Assembly (NCBI RefSeq): GCF_913054185.1
Contig: NZ_CAJXIV010000003.1
Span: 1 to 64,000 of the forward strand
Source of the DNA: an uncultured Shimia sp.
Lineage (GTDB): Bacteria; Pseudomonadota; Alphaproteobacteria; Rhodobacterales; Rhodobacteraceae
DNA length: 64,000 nucleotides
Direction: 5' to 3'
Positions 1 through 8,318 of the stretch are shown here, in pieces (positions within the stretch are counted from its first letter, which is position 1; the number at the start of each line of letters is the position of its first letter). A model generated the notes under the pieces. It saw nothing but the letters and a program-made list of their open reading frames with translations. It searched no databases and was not told the DNA's origin. A program made the translations under genes and the position numbers.

Positions 1-107
1 ACAATCCCCTGCCGCACAGCCACACCGCTGGCGTTCACAGGCGGGTTGTTGATGCAGATCAGCGCCACATCTTCCACAAATTCCACGGTGACTTTGTTCT
101 CGCCCAT
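1..107 (-). CDS. 3-hydroxyacyl-CoA dehydrogenase/enoyl-CoA hydratase, N-terminal fragment
   Basis: Only the first 35 codons are in the window; the gene continues off the left edge. The visible peptide has the crotonase-fold opening strand followed by NNPPVNA and AVRQGI, the pattern at the N-terminus of FadJ/FadB-like fusion enzymes (enoyl-CoA hydratase plus 3-hydroxyacyl-CoA dehydrogenase) of beta-oxidation. The ATG at 107 is preceded by GGGAGG at good spacing, which fixes the start. It is divergent from an acyl-CoA ligase, consistent with a catabolic locus. The fragment cannot tell a fusion enzyme from a single-domain crotonase. Confidence 0.7.
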   Translation of the reverse strand, partial: MGENKVTVEFVEDVALICINNPPVNASGVAVRQGI

Positions 108-301
108 CGTGAGCCTCCCTCGCATACACTTGTTGTCCTTAGTCTACGGCGGCTTCGGCCATGCGAACATCTGTTTCGCAGCCTTCCTGCAAAAAACGAC
201 GCGACGACACTTGCGCAAAATTTCCCGCTGAAAACTCGCCAAGCCGCGCTAGGCTACCTAACGCCCTGTGCGGCGACACAAAGACCAAAGGACCTGGCAC
301 C

Positions 302-1954
302 ATGCCACACCCAAACGCCCGCATTCCGGATTTCTGGCCCACCGGCAAAGACTGGACCTTTGCGCGGCCTGATCAACCAATTGACGTGAGCATGGATGAG
401 GCCGTGGCCAAATGGGGCGACCACATCGCCGTGACATACAACGGCGCTGACTACACCCATCGTGACATCGCCATCCGCGTGACCGCACTGGCAGGATATC
501 TACAACACGTCGGCCTTTCGAAAGGTGACCGGGTGTTGCTCTACACCCAAAACTGCCCGCAATACATCATCAGCTTCTTTGCCATCTTGCGCGCAGGCGG
601 CGCGGTGGTGCCTGTTAATCCGATGAACAAACAAGCGGAAATCGACTATCTCGTCGAAGACACCGGCGCCAAAATCGCCATCTGCGCACTGGAGCTGTCC
701 GAGCACATTTTGCCAGCCCTCAAGCGCGGCAACCTCACGACCCTGATCGGTACCCGCATGACTGACATGGGCCAAGCGGGTTTCGACCTAATCCCTCCCA
801 ACTTGGCACAAGCCATGTCCGAACAAGATGCCGAAACTCTTGGCATCACAGGCTTCCAAGCCGCACTGGACGCGGGCCATGTGCCCGCGCCCCGCAACAC
901 CACCAGCGATGACCTCGCCGTCATTCCTTACAGCTCCGGCACAACCGGCCAGCCCAAAGGCTGCATGCACACGCACCGCACCTTTTTGGCCTCCCTCTAT
1001 GCCAGCGCGCTTTGGAACCCGCCGCATGAAGACACCGTGCACCTCGCCGCGCTGCCATTTTTCCACGTCACCGGCATGGTCGGTGGTATGTGCGCGCCAA
1101 TTCTGACCGGTGGGCGCAATGTGATCCTGCCGCGCTGGTCGTCAAAATTGGCGGCAGGACTGATCAAACGCTACAAAATCTCCCGCTGGCGCTCGATTGC
1201 CACCATGGCCATCGATCTGGTGAACGACCCTGACTTTGACAGCTACGACCTCTCCACGCTGGAGATGATTGGCGGCGGCGGCGCGGCCATGCCCGACGCC
1301 ATTGCCAAACGGCTCAAGGACATGACAGGGCTGGATTACATCGAGGGCTACGGCCTGTCGGAAACAATGGCCGCCACCCACATCAACCCCATTGAGGCCC
1401 CCAAACGCCAATGCCTCGGTCAACCAATTTATGAGGTCGACAGCCGGGTTCTGGAAATTGGCGGCGACACGGAGCTGCCCCATGGTGAAGTGGGTGAGAT
1501 AGTCATGCACGCCCCGCAAAACTTCACCGGCTACTGGCAACGGCCCGAAGCCACGTCGGAGGCTTTTGTCGAGATCGAGGGTGTGCCGTTTTTCCGCTCC
1601 GGCGACATCGGGTATCGCGACACCGATGGCTACTTCTTCATGGTCGACCGTGTGAAACGCATGGTCAATGCCGCAGGCTTCAAAGTCTGGCCAGCAGAGA
1701 TCGAAATGCTGATGTTGCACCACCCAGATATTGCCGAATGCTGTGTGGTCGGCGCCAAAGATCCCCGGCGCGGCGAATGTGTGAAAGCCTTTGTGGTGCC
1801 TCAACCCGAGGCCCGCGACACACTCACCGAAGACGCCATCATCCAATGGTGCAAAACCCAAATGAGCGCCTACAAATGCCCCACAATCGTGGAATTCATC
1901 GACGCTTTGCCCAAATCCGGCGTTGGCAAGGTCTTGTGGAAAGAGCTCTCATGA
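302..1954 (+). CDS. AMP-forming acyl-CoA ligase (long/medium-chain fatty acid type)
   Basis: An ANL-superfamily ligase of 550 residues, the usual family length. It should activate a carboxylic acid as acyl-AMP and transfer it to CoA in the cytoplasm. The P-loop YSSGTTGQPKG lies near residue 210, GYGLSET near 350, the hinge aspartate region RSGDIGYRDTDGYF near 432, and the catalytic lysine in SGVGKVLWK near 540. The ATG at 302 follows AAAGGA; the frame is open upstream to 161, but that stretch lacks family similarity. It is divergent from a crotonase/dehydrogenase and followed by an IclR regulator and a PhyH dioxygenase, which suggests breakdown of a branched or side-chain acid. The substrate cannot be read from the sequence. 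Confidence 0.9.
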   Translation: MPHPNARIPDFWPTGKDWTFARPDQPIDVSMDEAVAKWGDHIAVTYNGADYTHRDIAIRVTALAGYLQHVGLSKGDRVLLYTQNCPQYIISFFAILRAGGAVVPVNPMNKQAEIDYLVEDTGAKIAICALELSEHILPALKRGNLTTLIGTRMTDMGQAGFDLIPPNLAQAMSEQDAETLGITGFQAALDAGHVPAPRNTTSDDLAVIPYSSGTTGQPKGCMHTHRTFLASLYASALWNPPHEDTVHLAALPFFHVTGMVGGMCAPILTGGRNVILPRWSSKLAAGLIKRYKISRWRSIATMAIDLVNDPDFDSYDLSTLEMIGGGGAAMPDAIAKRLKDMTGLDYIEGYGLSETMAATHINPIEAPKRQCLGQPIYEVDSRVLEIGGDTELPHGEVGEIVMHAPQNFTGYWQRPEATSEAFVEIEGVPFFRSGDIGYRDTDGYFFMVDRVKRMVNAAGFKVWPAEIEMLMLHHPDIAECCVVGAKDPRRGECVKAFVVPQPEARDTLTEDAIIQWCKTQMSAYKCPTIVEFIDALPKSGVGKVLWKELS

Positions 1955-1994
1955 CGCATAGAAAATTCCACCATGCGGAAATAGACACAGCCCA

Positions 1995-2819
1995 ATGAGA
2001 AAACGCACATCTGTCGCCAGCGACGCTACCCCTCCCGAAACGGACCGCCAATTTGTCACCGCCTTGTCGCGTGGACTTGAAGTGTTGCGTTGTTTCCGCC
2101 CAAGGGACCGCGCAGGCCTGTCCAACCGCGACATCGCAGACCGCACCGGCTTGCCCAACTCGACAATTTCGCGCCTGACCTACACGCTCTTGCAAACCGG
2201 CTACCTACTCTATGATGAGCAAACCGGCCGCTACCGCATTGGTGTGCCCGCGCTCAGCCTTGGTTTTGCCTGTCTGGGCTCCATGCCAATCCGCGATGCC
2301 GCCAAAGAACCCATGCAGCGGCTTGCTGATTACGCGGGAGACGGCGTGCAGGTCGCTCTTGGCGCGCGTGATGATCACACAGTGACCTACCTCGCCTGTG
2401 CCCGCGCTGAAAAAGGTATGATGTCGCTGCAACTTGGCGTTGGCTCCCGCATCTCTCTGGCCCGCTCTGCCATGGGCCGCGCCTATATCGCTGGCTGCAA
2501 GCCAGACGAACGTGCTGACATTTTGGAAGCGCTGGCTAACCACCACGGCCCGGAGCGCTGGCCTGCCATTTTGGATGGCATCAACGCTGCCGCGACGCAA
2601 ATCGCCGAAAAAGGCTTCTACGTGAACTATGGCGACTGGCACGAAGGCGTACACTCCCTTGCCGTTCCCTTCCCAATGGCAAGTGACGCCGCGCCCGATA
2701 TGACGCTGAACCTTGGCGGCCCCGCCTCCTCGCTGACCAAAGACCGTATGGAAAACGACCTAGGCCCACGCCTGTTGGAAATTGCGCAGTCGCTGCGTCT
2801 ACACGCAACCCAAATCTAA
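1995..2819 (+). CDS. IclR family transcriptional regulator
   Basis: A 274-residue protein with the two-domain IclR layout. The N-terminal winged helix (about residues 20-85) contains LSNRDIADRTGLPNSTISRL, and the effector-binding domain (about 95-265) includes LARSAMGRAYIAG and KGFYVNYGDWHEGVHSLAVP, typical of the ligand pocket. It starts 40 nt after the acyl-CoA ligase and precedes the PhyH dioxygenase on the same strand. It most likely controls these neighbours in response to an organic acid or CoA-ester intermediate; that is inference from position. No strong ribosome binding site is visible, so it may be read by transcript continuation from the ligase. Confidence 0.9.
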   Translation: MRKRTSVASDATPPETDRQFVTALSRGLEVLRCFRPRDRAGLSNRDIADRTGLPNSTISRLTYTLLQTGYLLYDEQTGRYRIGVPALSLGFACLGSMPIRDAAKEPMQRLADYAGDGVQVALGARDDHTVTYLACARAEKGMMSLQLGVGSRISLARSAMGRAYIAGCKPDERADILEALANHHGPERWPAILDGINAAATQIAEKGFYVNYGDWHEGVHSLAVPFPMASDAAPDMTLNLGGPASSLTKDRMENDLGPRLLEIAQSLRLHATQI

Positions 2820-2883
2820 AACCGCTTGACGCCTCCCTCATCCGACCCCACCGTGGCCGTCGCACTTTTGGGGAGGCATCATC

Positions 2884-3690
2884 ATGGTCACGATCACCGA
2901 CAAAGACATCGACACCTACCAACAGGACGGCGTTGTCCTGATCCGCGGCCTGTTTGCAGACCACGTCGAGACCCTGCGCAAAGGGGTTGAACGCAACATG
3001 TCGAAGCCAGGCCCTTACGCCTCCAACAACGAAAAAGCAGGCCAAACCGGCCGCTTCTTTGACGATTACTGCAACTGGCAGCGCATCCCGGAATTTCAGC
3101 AGGTCGTTGAAACCTCCGACGCCGCGGAAGTTGCCGCCGCTCTCATGCAATCCCAAACCGTGCAGATGTTCCACGATCATGTGCTGGTGAAAGAGCCCGG
3201 CACATCCATGGCCACGCCATGGCACACCGACGGGCCATACTATTTTGTCGAAGGTCAGCAAACGGTCAGCTTCTGGTCCCCGCTTGATCCGGTGAAAGAC
3301 GCCACCCTGCGCATGGTCGCCGGCAGCCACAAATGGGAAAAACCAGTCCTGCCCACCCGCTGGGTCTCCGAGGAAAGCTTTTTCCCCAATGAAGACACTT
3401 ACATGCCCATCCCCGATCCGGATGCTGAAGGCATGCGCGTTCTGGAATGGGAGATGGAACCGGGCGACGCCGTGGCCTTCAACTACCACATCCTGCACGG
3501 CGCCCGTGGCAACACCGCCATCACCCGCCGCCGCGCGTTCTCCCTGCGGCTGCTTGGCGACGATGCCCGCTATGTCGAACGCCCCGGCCCGACCTCGCCG
3601 CCCTTCCCTGGCCACGACATGATCGAAGGTCAGAAACTGCGTGAAGACTGGTTCCCAATGCTATGGCCCCGTGGCTCAAAACAATCCTAG
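2884..3690 (+). CDS. Phytanoyl-CoA dioxygenase (PhyH) family protein
   Basis: A 268-residue Fe(II)/2-oxoglutarate oxygenase of the PhyH family. The facial triad is visible as HTD in PWHTDGPYYF (His and Asp near 113 and 115) and a distal His in HILHGARGN near 205; the 2-oxoglutarate-binding Arg is probably in the RRRAFSLRL segment near 218. GGAGG precedes the ATG at 2884. Family members hydroxylate CoA esters or small substrates, and the neighbouring acyl-CoA ligase fits a CoA-ester substrate, though this is not proved. A perfect 11-bp hairpin follows the gene at 3727-3753. Confidence 0.88.
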   Translation: MVTITDKDIDTYQQDGVVLIRGLFADHVETLRKGVERNMSKPGPYASNNEKAGQTGRFFDDYCNWQRIPEFQQVVETSDAAEVAAALMQSQTVQMFHDHVLVKEPGTSMATPWHTDGPYYFVEGQQTVSFWSPLDPVKDATLRMVAGSHKWEKPVLPTRWVSEESFFPNEDTYMPIPDPDAEGMRVLEWEMEPGDAVAFNYHILHGARGNTAITRRRAFSLRLLGDDARYVERPGPTSPPFPGHDMIEGQKLREDWFPMLWPRGSKQS

Positions 3691-3726
3691 GCAAAGACGC
3701 GCAAAGCTCTATTCTCGTCAAAGGTT

Positions 3727-3753
3727 TGTCAGGGTTTTTCTGAAACCCTGACA
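3727..3753 (+). terminator. Hairpin after the PhyH gene, possible terminator
   Basis: The arms TGTCAGGGTTT and AAACCCTGACA pair perfectly (11 bp) around a 5-nt loop. It lies 37 nt past the PhyH stop codon and 27 nt before the next start. There is no T-run after the stem, so it is a weak intrinsic terminator at best and could instead protect the 3' end. Confidence 0.45.
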
Positions 3754-3779
3754 CCAGACAGAATTAGGAACGCATTACG

Positions 3780-4370
3780 ATGAAGCTTTTTGCCGCCGGC
3801 CTTTTGGCCTTCACCGCTAACACCTCAGCTCCGGCGCAAGCGCCAACCAACAGCGCGCCGCCGCCAGCCCCAACGCCAATTGACAGCGGCTATTGGGAAT
3901 ACGGCTCCTGGCGTGTGTTTGCGGAAACCATCGACACCGGCGAAGATCTCCGCCGCACCTGCACTGCTCTGACCGGCGGGGACGGTGAACCGTCCCTCAG
4001 CATCGAAATCAGCAACGGGGATGGCGGTCCGCCCGGCGTTTTCCCGGGCGTCGAAGTCAGAGAGAGCGCCATCCGCGGCTATCCAACCGTGATGCAAGAC
4101 GGCCAAGCCGTCTATATCCGCTTTGACGACGAAGACAGCATGGACGCCGTGGTCGGCGCCTACTTTGACGAAGAGGGTTTTGCCAAAGCCTTTTTCCGCT
4201 TTGACCATCCCGACAGCCAATGGGTGCTGCGCGCCATGCGCAAAAACCACCAACTGGACGCGGTTGTCGGCGGGCACGTGTTTTCCAGCTTCTTCTTGGA
4301 CGGTTTTACCGCAGCCTATGTGAAAGCCATGGATGAATGTGGCTTCTCCGGCGCAGGCGTGGTGGACTAA
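3780..4370 (+). CDS. Secreted hypothetical protein
   Basis: A 196-residue protein that I cannot assign to a named family. The first ~20 residues (MKLFAAGLLAFTA, then AQA) look like a signal peptide, followed by a Pro/Ala-rich linker. The mature part starts with GYWEYGSWRVFAE and contains only two cysteines (near 61 and 187), which could form one disulfide in the periplasm. The single short domain and C-terminal helix ending DGFTAAYVKAMDECG recall the IalB (invasion-associated locus B) family, but the resemblance is loose. The ATG at 3780 follows AGGAA at normal spacing. It converges on the yqeY-like gene with a shared terminator between them. Confidence 0.65.
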   Translation: MKLFAAGLLAFTANTSAPAQAPTNSAPPPAPTPIDSGYWEYGSWRVFAETIDTGEDLRRTCTALTGGDGEPSLSIEISNGDGGPPGVFPGVEVRESAIRGYPTVMQDGQAVYIRFDDEDSMDAVVGAYFDEEGFAKAFFRFDHPDSQWVLRAMRKNHQLDAVVGGHVFSSFFLDGFTAAYVKAMDECGFSGAGVVD

Positions 4371-4376
4371 CCCCAA

Positions 4377-4414
4377 ACAAAAAAGCGGCCCCGCCAGTTC
4401 AGGCGAGGCCGTTT
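4377..4414. terminator. Bidirectional intrinsic terminator
   Basis: A 10-bp stem with one mismatch (CGGCCCCGCC / GGCGAGGCCG, 4386-4411) sits between convergent genes. It has an A-run on the left (4377-4384) and TTT on the right, so it can end transcription in both directions, best for the minus-strand yqeY-like gene. Confidence 0.75.
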
Positions 4415-4434
4415 CAAAATCTCATAAGATCACC

Positions 4435-4902
4435 TTAGCCGTTGGCGAGTTGGTCTTTCACCATCGGGCCCACTTTGCCAAAATCCATTTGGCCAGTGTA
4501 TTTTGCCTTGAGCGCCCCCATGACCTTGCCCATGTCGCGGATCGATTCCGCGCCAACTTCGGCCACCGCAGCTTTCACGGCCGCCACAACCTCATCGTCG
4601 CTCAACTGCTTGGGCAGAAACTCTTCGATGATGGTGATTTCGCTCAATTCCCGCTCTGCGAGGTCCAGCCGACCACCTTCTTCATAGGTGCGTGCACTCT
4701 CTTGGCGCTGCTTCACCATCTTGGCCAGAATCGACAGGATATCCGCATCGGACACACCGCCGCCCTCTTCGCCTTCCACGCGGGCCGCAATGTCGCGGTC
4801 CTTGATTGCGGCCATGATCAGGCGCAAAGTGGAGAGCCGGTCCGCCGCGCGGTCACGCATCGCTTGTTTCAGCGCGCTGTTGATGTCTTCTCTAAGTGCC
4901 AT
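4435..4902 (-). CDS. GatB/YqeY domain-containing protein
   Basis: A 155-residue YqeY-type protein, all-helical, resembling the C-terminal tRNA-binding tail of GatB. Typical segments are MALREDINSALKQAMR at the start, RLSTLRLIMAAIKDRDI, IIEEFLPKQLSDDE, and GKVMGALKAKYTGQMDFG near the end. The ATG at 4902 is preferred over an upstream TTG at 4914 because MALREDI is the normal family beginning. The cellular role of YqeY is not well defined; an association with tRNA amidation or quality control is suggested from the fold. It is divergent from carA, as is common in this bacterial group. Confidence 0.9.
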   Translation of the reverse strand: MALREDINSALKQAMRDRAADRLSTLRLIMAAIKDRDIAARVEGEEGGGVSDADILSILAKMVKQRQESARTYEEGGRLDLAERELSEITIIEEFLPKQLSDDEVVAAVKAAVAEVGAESIRDMGKVMGALKAKYTGQMDFGKVGPMVKDQLANG

Positions 4903-5025
4903 TCTTCTTGCCAATTGCTGTCAAACATAAGCATGAGACCTTATATAAACGCCCAGCGACTCGCAACCATCGCATTTTTTGAAGAAGCCCTTTAAAATAA
5001 GGGGTCACTGAGAATGCACATCTGC

Positions 5026-5054
5026 TTGACGCCCGTCGCCCGCCGACATATGGA
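5026..5054 (+). promoter_or_regulatory. Candidate sigma-70 promoter for carA
   Basis: A -35 hexamer TTGACG (5026-5031), a 17-nt spacer and a -10 hexamer TATGGA (5049-5054) place the transcript start near 5061, about 24 nt before the carA ATG. No attenuator or riboswitch fits in so short a leader. Confidence 0.55.
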
Positions 5055-5084
5055 TCGGCCAATTTGCCAGCCGGAGACTCGCCC

Positions 5085-6239
5085 ATGACCGCCTCGACCC
5101 CCGATCACCCGACCGCCTGCCTCGCTCTTGCTGATGGCACCCTGTTTTACGGACGTGGCTTTGGCGCCACCGGCGAAACAGTGGCGGAGCTCTGCTTTAA
5201 CACAGCCATGACGGGCTATCAGGAGATCATGACCGACCCATCTTATGCCGGTCAGGTGGTGACCTTCACCTTCCCGCACATCGGCAACACCGGCGTGACA
5301 CCGGAAGACGATGAAACCGCAGATCCGGTGGCCGCAGGCATGGTGGTGAAGTGGGATCCAACCACCCCGTCGAGCTGGCGCTCTGTGAACACCCTGTCTG
5401 ACTGGCTGGCCTCCCGTGGCCGCATCGCCATTGGCGGTGTCGACACCCGTCGCCTGACCCGCGCGATCCGCCAGCAAGGCGCACCGCACGTCGCCCTGGC
5501 CCACAACCCGGATGGCAACTTTGACACCGAGGCTCTGGTCGCAAAGGCCCGCGCTTTCTCCGGCCTCGAAGGCCTTGATCTGGCCAAAGAAGTCACCTGC
5601 GCGCAAAGCTACCACTGGAACGAAATGCGCTGGGCCTGGCCGGATGGTTACCCAAAGCTGACCGAACCAAAACACAAAGTTGTGGCGGTGGACTTTGGCG
5701 CAAAACGCAACATCTTGCGCTGCTTGGCCTCTGTTGGCTGTGACGTGACCGTCCTGCCAGCCACCGCAACCGCCGAAGAAGTGCTCGCGCACAATCCGGA
5801 TGGCGTGTTCCTCTCCAACGGCCCTGGCGACCCCGCGGCCACCGGTGAATATGCTGTGCCGATGATCCAAGACGTGCTGAAAGCCGACATTCCGGTGTTT
5901 GGCATCTGTCTTGGTCACCAAATGCTGGCGCTGGCGCTGGGTGGCAAGACCATCAAAATGAACCACGGCCACCACGGTGCCAACCACCCGGTGAAAGACC
6001 ATGACACCGGCAAGGTGGAAATCACCTCGATGAACCACGGCTTTGCAGTGGACGGCCAATCCCTGCCCGAGGGTGTGGTGGAATCCCACGTGTCTCTGTT
6101 TGACGGCTCAAACTGCGGCATCCGCATGGCTGACCGTCCGGTGTTCTCCGTGCAGCACCACCCAGAAGCCTCCCCAGGTCCACAGGACAGCTTCTACCTG
6201 TTTGAAAATTTCGCCGCCGCCATGGCCGCGCGCGCCTGA
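5085..6239 (+). CDS. carA: Carbamoyl-phosphate synthase small subunit
   Basis: The glutaminase subunit (384 residues) supplies ammonia to CarB for carbamoyl phosphate, used in pyrimidine and arginine synthesis. The N-terminal CPSase domain carries GFGATGETVAELCFNTAMTG. The class I glutamine amidotransferase domain shows GVFLSNGPGDP near 243, the nucleophile Cys in FGICLGHQM near 273, and HHPEASPGP near 359 with the catalytic His and Glu. GGAG lies before the ATG at 5085; a TTG at 5064 in the same frame is less likely. The large subunit carB is not in this window. Confidence 0.97.
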   Translation: MTASTPDHPTACLALADGTLFYGRGFGATGETVAELCFNTAMTGYQEIMTDPSYAGQVVTFTFPHIGNTGVTPEDDETADPVAAGMVVKWDPTTPSSWRSVNTLSDWLASRGRIAIGGVDTRRLTRAIRQQGAPHVALAHNPDGNFDTEALVAKARAFSGLEGLDLAKEVTCAQSYHWNEMRWAWPDGYPKLTEPKHKVVAVDFGAKRNILRCLASVGCDVTVLPATATAEEVLAHNPDGVFLSNGPGDPAATGEYAVPMIQDVLKADIPVFGICLGHQMLALALGGKTIKMNHGHHGANHPVKDHDTGKVEITSMNHGFAVDGQSLPEGVVESHVSLFDGSNCGIRMADRPVFSVQHHPEASPGPQDSFYLFENFAAAMAARA

Positions 6240-6246
6240 CCCACAG

Positions 6247-6287
6247 GTCTGGAAATCCAGACGTATGGCGAAAATCCCGCCATACGT
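6247..6287 (+). terminator. Two overlapping hairpins after carA
   Basis: The first stem GTCTGG/CCAGAC (6247-6262) shares two bases with a second, stronger 10-bp stem ACGTATGGCG/CGCCATACGT (6261-6287), so they compete. They begin eight bases past the carA stop and probably end its transcript, although no clear T-run follows. The second stem abuts the CtrA-type box. Confidence 0.45.
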
Positions 6288-6302
6288 TAACTTTGCATTA
6301 AC
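6287..6302 (+). promoter_or_regulatory. CtrA-type binding box upstream of the glycosyltransferase
   Basis: TTAACTTTGCATTAAC matches the CtrA consensus TTAA-N7-TTAAC exactly. It lies 48 nt upstream of the glycosyltransferase ATG at 6350, a position suited to direct control of its promoter. The consensus is established knowledge for alphaproteobacteria; binding here is inference. Confidence 0.55.
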
Positions 6303-6349
6303 CATACACGCGCACCGTAAACCCTCGGTTTAGCTGGCAGGTGGGCGGT

Positions 6350-8317
6350 ATGAGCACCACAAGACTGCGCGAACTACCCAAACGAACTCCCTCCCAAGAC
6401 ACGGCGCGCTTGCCATTGGCCCGCGCCTTGATCGAGTACGGGTTGGTGACCCCTTGGCAATTGTTCTTTGCCTTGCGCTGTCAATCCTCATGGAATGCCA
6501 CCCTCACGGAAATCCTCGCGGCTCAAGGCTGGGTGACGGAGTCCGATCTCAACACTTTCAAAGCGCACAGCAACGACCTCAGACAGGTGGATTTGGCGCG
6601 GACCCCGCCCTCCAAAGACACCGCCGCACTGCTGACACCAGAGTTTTGCCTCAAGCACTGCGTGCTGCCATGGGCCAAGCTTGGCACAACCGTAATTTTT
6701 GTAACAGGTCGCGCGGACCATCTGGATGATCTGCGCGCCGCAATGCCCAATAACCTGAAAGACGCCCTGTTTGCCCTCGCAGACGAGCGCCAACTTCAGG
6801 ACCACATCACCCTCCACCACCGCCGCTTTCTGACCAACGCCGCAGAAACCTCGGTGGCGGACAAAGACAGTTGCCGCGGCTTCACCAAAGGAGCCGCATT
6901 GCAAAAATGCCTCCTGGTCAGCTTGGCGATCTTGCTACTCTTCACCGTCAGCCCAATTCCGAATTTGGGCCTGCACCTGCTGACATGGTGGACCGTTGTC
7001 ACCCTCATTGCAGCCACAAGCCTCCGGATCGCTGCGCTTTTCATCCACCTTTGGCCCACCAGCCGCGCCCCTCCGGTGCCGCCTCTGCGCTGGAGCCCCG
7101 CGGCCCCCTTCACGCTGCCGGCGCACCTCACCCGCAACGGCCGACGCGCGCGTCTGCCGCGCATCTCTATGATGGTGCCACTGTTTCACGAAACCGAAAT
7201 TGCCTCCGTCTTGATCCGACGTCTAACCCGCTTGTCCTACCCCCGTGCCTTGCTTGATGTGGTCCTCGTGCTGGAAGAAAAAGACCAGCTTACCCGAGCC
7301 ACCATCGCCCGCACGCGCTTGCCGCGATGGATGCGTGTGGTTGAAGTACCCGCGGGATCGGGCCTGACCACCAAACCCCGCGCCCTCAATTACGCCCTGC
7401 CGTTTTGCCGGGGTGAGATCATTGGCATCTGGGACGCAGAAGACGCCCCCGCGCCCGATCAGCTTGAACACGTCGCTTATCATTTTGCCCACGCCGCGCC
7501 AGATGTGGCCTGCCTGCAAGGCGTCCTAGATTACTACAATCCCTACACCAACTGGCTCTCGCGCTGCTTTGCCATCGAATATGCCGCGTGGTTTCGACTG
7601 GTATTGCCCACCCTCACCCGTCTTGGCTTCCCGGTGCCGCTTGGTGGCACCACGTTGTTCCTACGCCGAGATGTGATCGAAGAGGTTGGCGGTTGGGACA
7701 GTCACAATGTGACCGAAGATGCTGATTTGGGCATGCGCTTGGCCCGGCGTGGCTACCGGACCGAGCTGATCAACACCATCACACAAGAAGAGGCCAACTG
7801 CCGCCCTATCGCATGGGTCCGGCAACGCTCTCGCTGGCTCAAAGGGTATATGGCCACCTACCTTGTGCACATGCGCAGCCCCCGCAAATTGCTGCATGAG
7901 CTTGGCCCTCGGCAGTTTCTTGGCTTTCAAATGCTGTTTCTCTGCACCATCAGCCAGTTTCTCTTGGCCCCGTTCCTTTGGCTTCTTTGGGGGGCGGCTT
8001 TTGGCCTGCCTCACCCGATGATCAACATACTCGGCCCCAACGCCATGCTGGTTCTGGCCACAACCCTTTTGCTGTCCGGCACCACCAACGGCGCCCTCTG
8101 GATCGCCGCCGCTCACATCAGCAACCGCCCCCGCCTCTATCCGTGGGTGTTATCGATGTGGCTATATTTTCCACTGGCCACACTTGCGGCCTACAAAGGA
8201 GTGGTCGAAATGCTTGTCGCCCCGTTTTATTGGGACAAAACCAGCCACGGCAAAACCGTCGAGGCCATCGACCACGACCTCTCAGCACCATCCAAACCCA
8301 AACAGGCAGACAGCTAG
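6350..8317 (+). CDS. Membrane glycosyltransferase family 2 with N-terminal GspE-N-like domain
   Basis: A 655-residue protein. Residues 1-150 resemble the GspE/MshE N-terminal (c-di-GMP-binding-type) fold: LARALIEYGLVTPWQL, then a repeated helical module and LPWAKLGTTVIFVTGR. One or two membrane helices follow (about 186-225). The GT2 catalytic domain spans about 270-500, with DAED near 362, TED near 454 and QRSRW near 492, the motifs of processive glycosyltransferases. Several C-terminal helices (about 520-635) suggest polymer export across the inner membrane. The ATG at 6350 follows AGGTGG; the GTG at 6341 is less likely. A CtrA-type box lies just upstream. The domain pairing recalls NfrB, which has it in the other order. 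The polymer made is unknown. Confidence 0.85.
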   Translation: MSTTRLRELPKRTPSQDTARLPLARALIEYGLVTPWQLFFALRCQSSWNATLTEILAAQGWVTESDLNTFKAHSNDLRQVDLARTPPSKDTAALLTPEFCLKHCVLPWAKLGTTVIFVTGRADHLDDLRAAMPNNLKDALFALADERQLQDHITLHHRRFLTNAAETSVADKDSCRGFTKGAALQKCLLVSLAILLLFTVSPIPNLGLHLLTWWTVVTLIAATSLRIAALFIHLWPTSRAPPVPPLRWSPAAPFTLPAHLTRNGRRARLPRISMMVPLFHETEIASVLIRRLTRLSYPRALLDVVLVLEEKDQLTRATIARTRLPRWMRVVEVPAGSGLTTKPRALNYALPFCRGEIIGIWDAEDAPAPDQLEHVAYHFAHAAPDVACLQGVLDYYNPYTNWLSRCFAIEYAAWFRLVLPTLTRLGFPVPLGGTTLFLRRDVIEEVGGWDSHNVTEDADLGMRLARRGYRTELINTITQEEANCRPIAWVRQRSRWLKGYMATYLVHMRSPRKLLHELGPRQFLGFQMLFLCTISQFLLAPFLWLLWGAAFGLPHPMINILGPNAMLVLATTLLLSGTTNGALWIAAAHISNRPRLYPWVLSMWLYFPLATLAAYKGVVEMLVAPFYWDKTSHGKTVEAIDHDLSAPSKPKQADS

Positions 8318-8318
8318 A

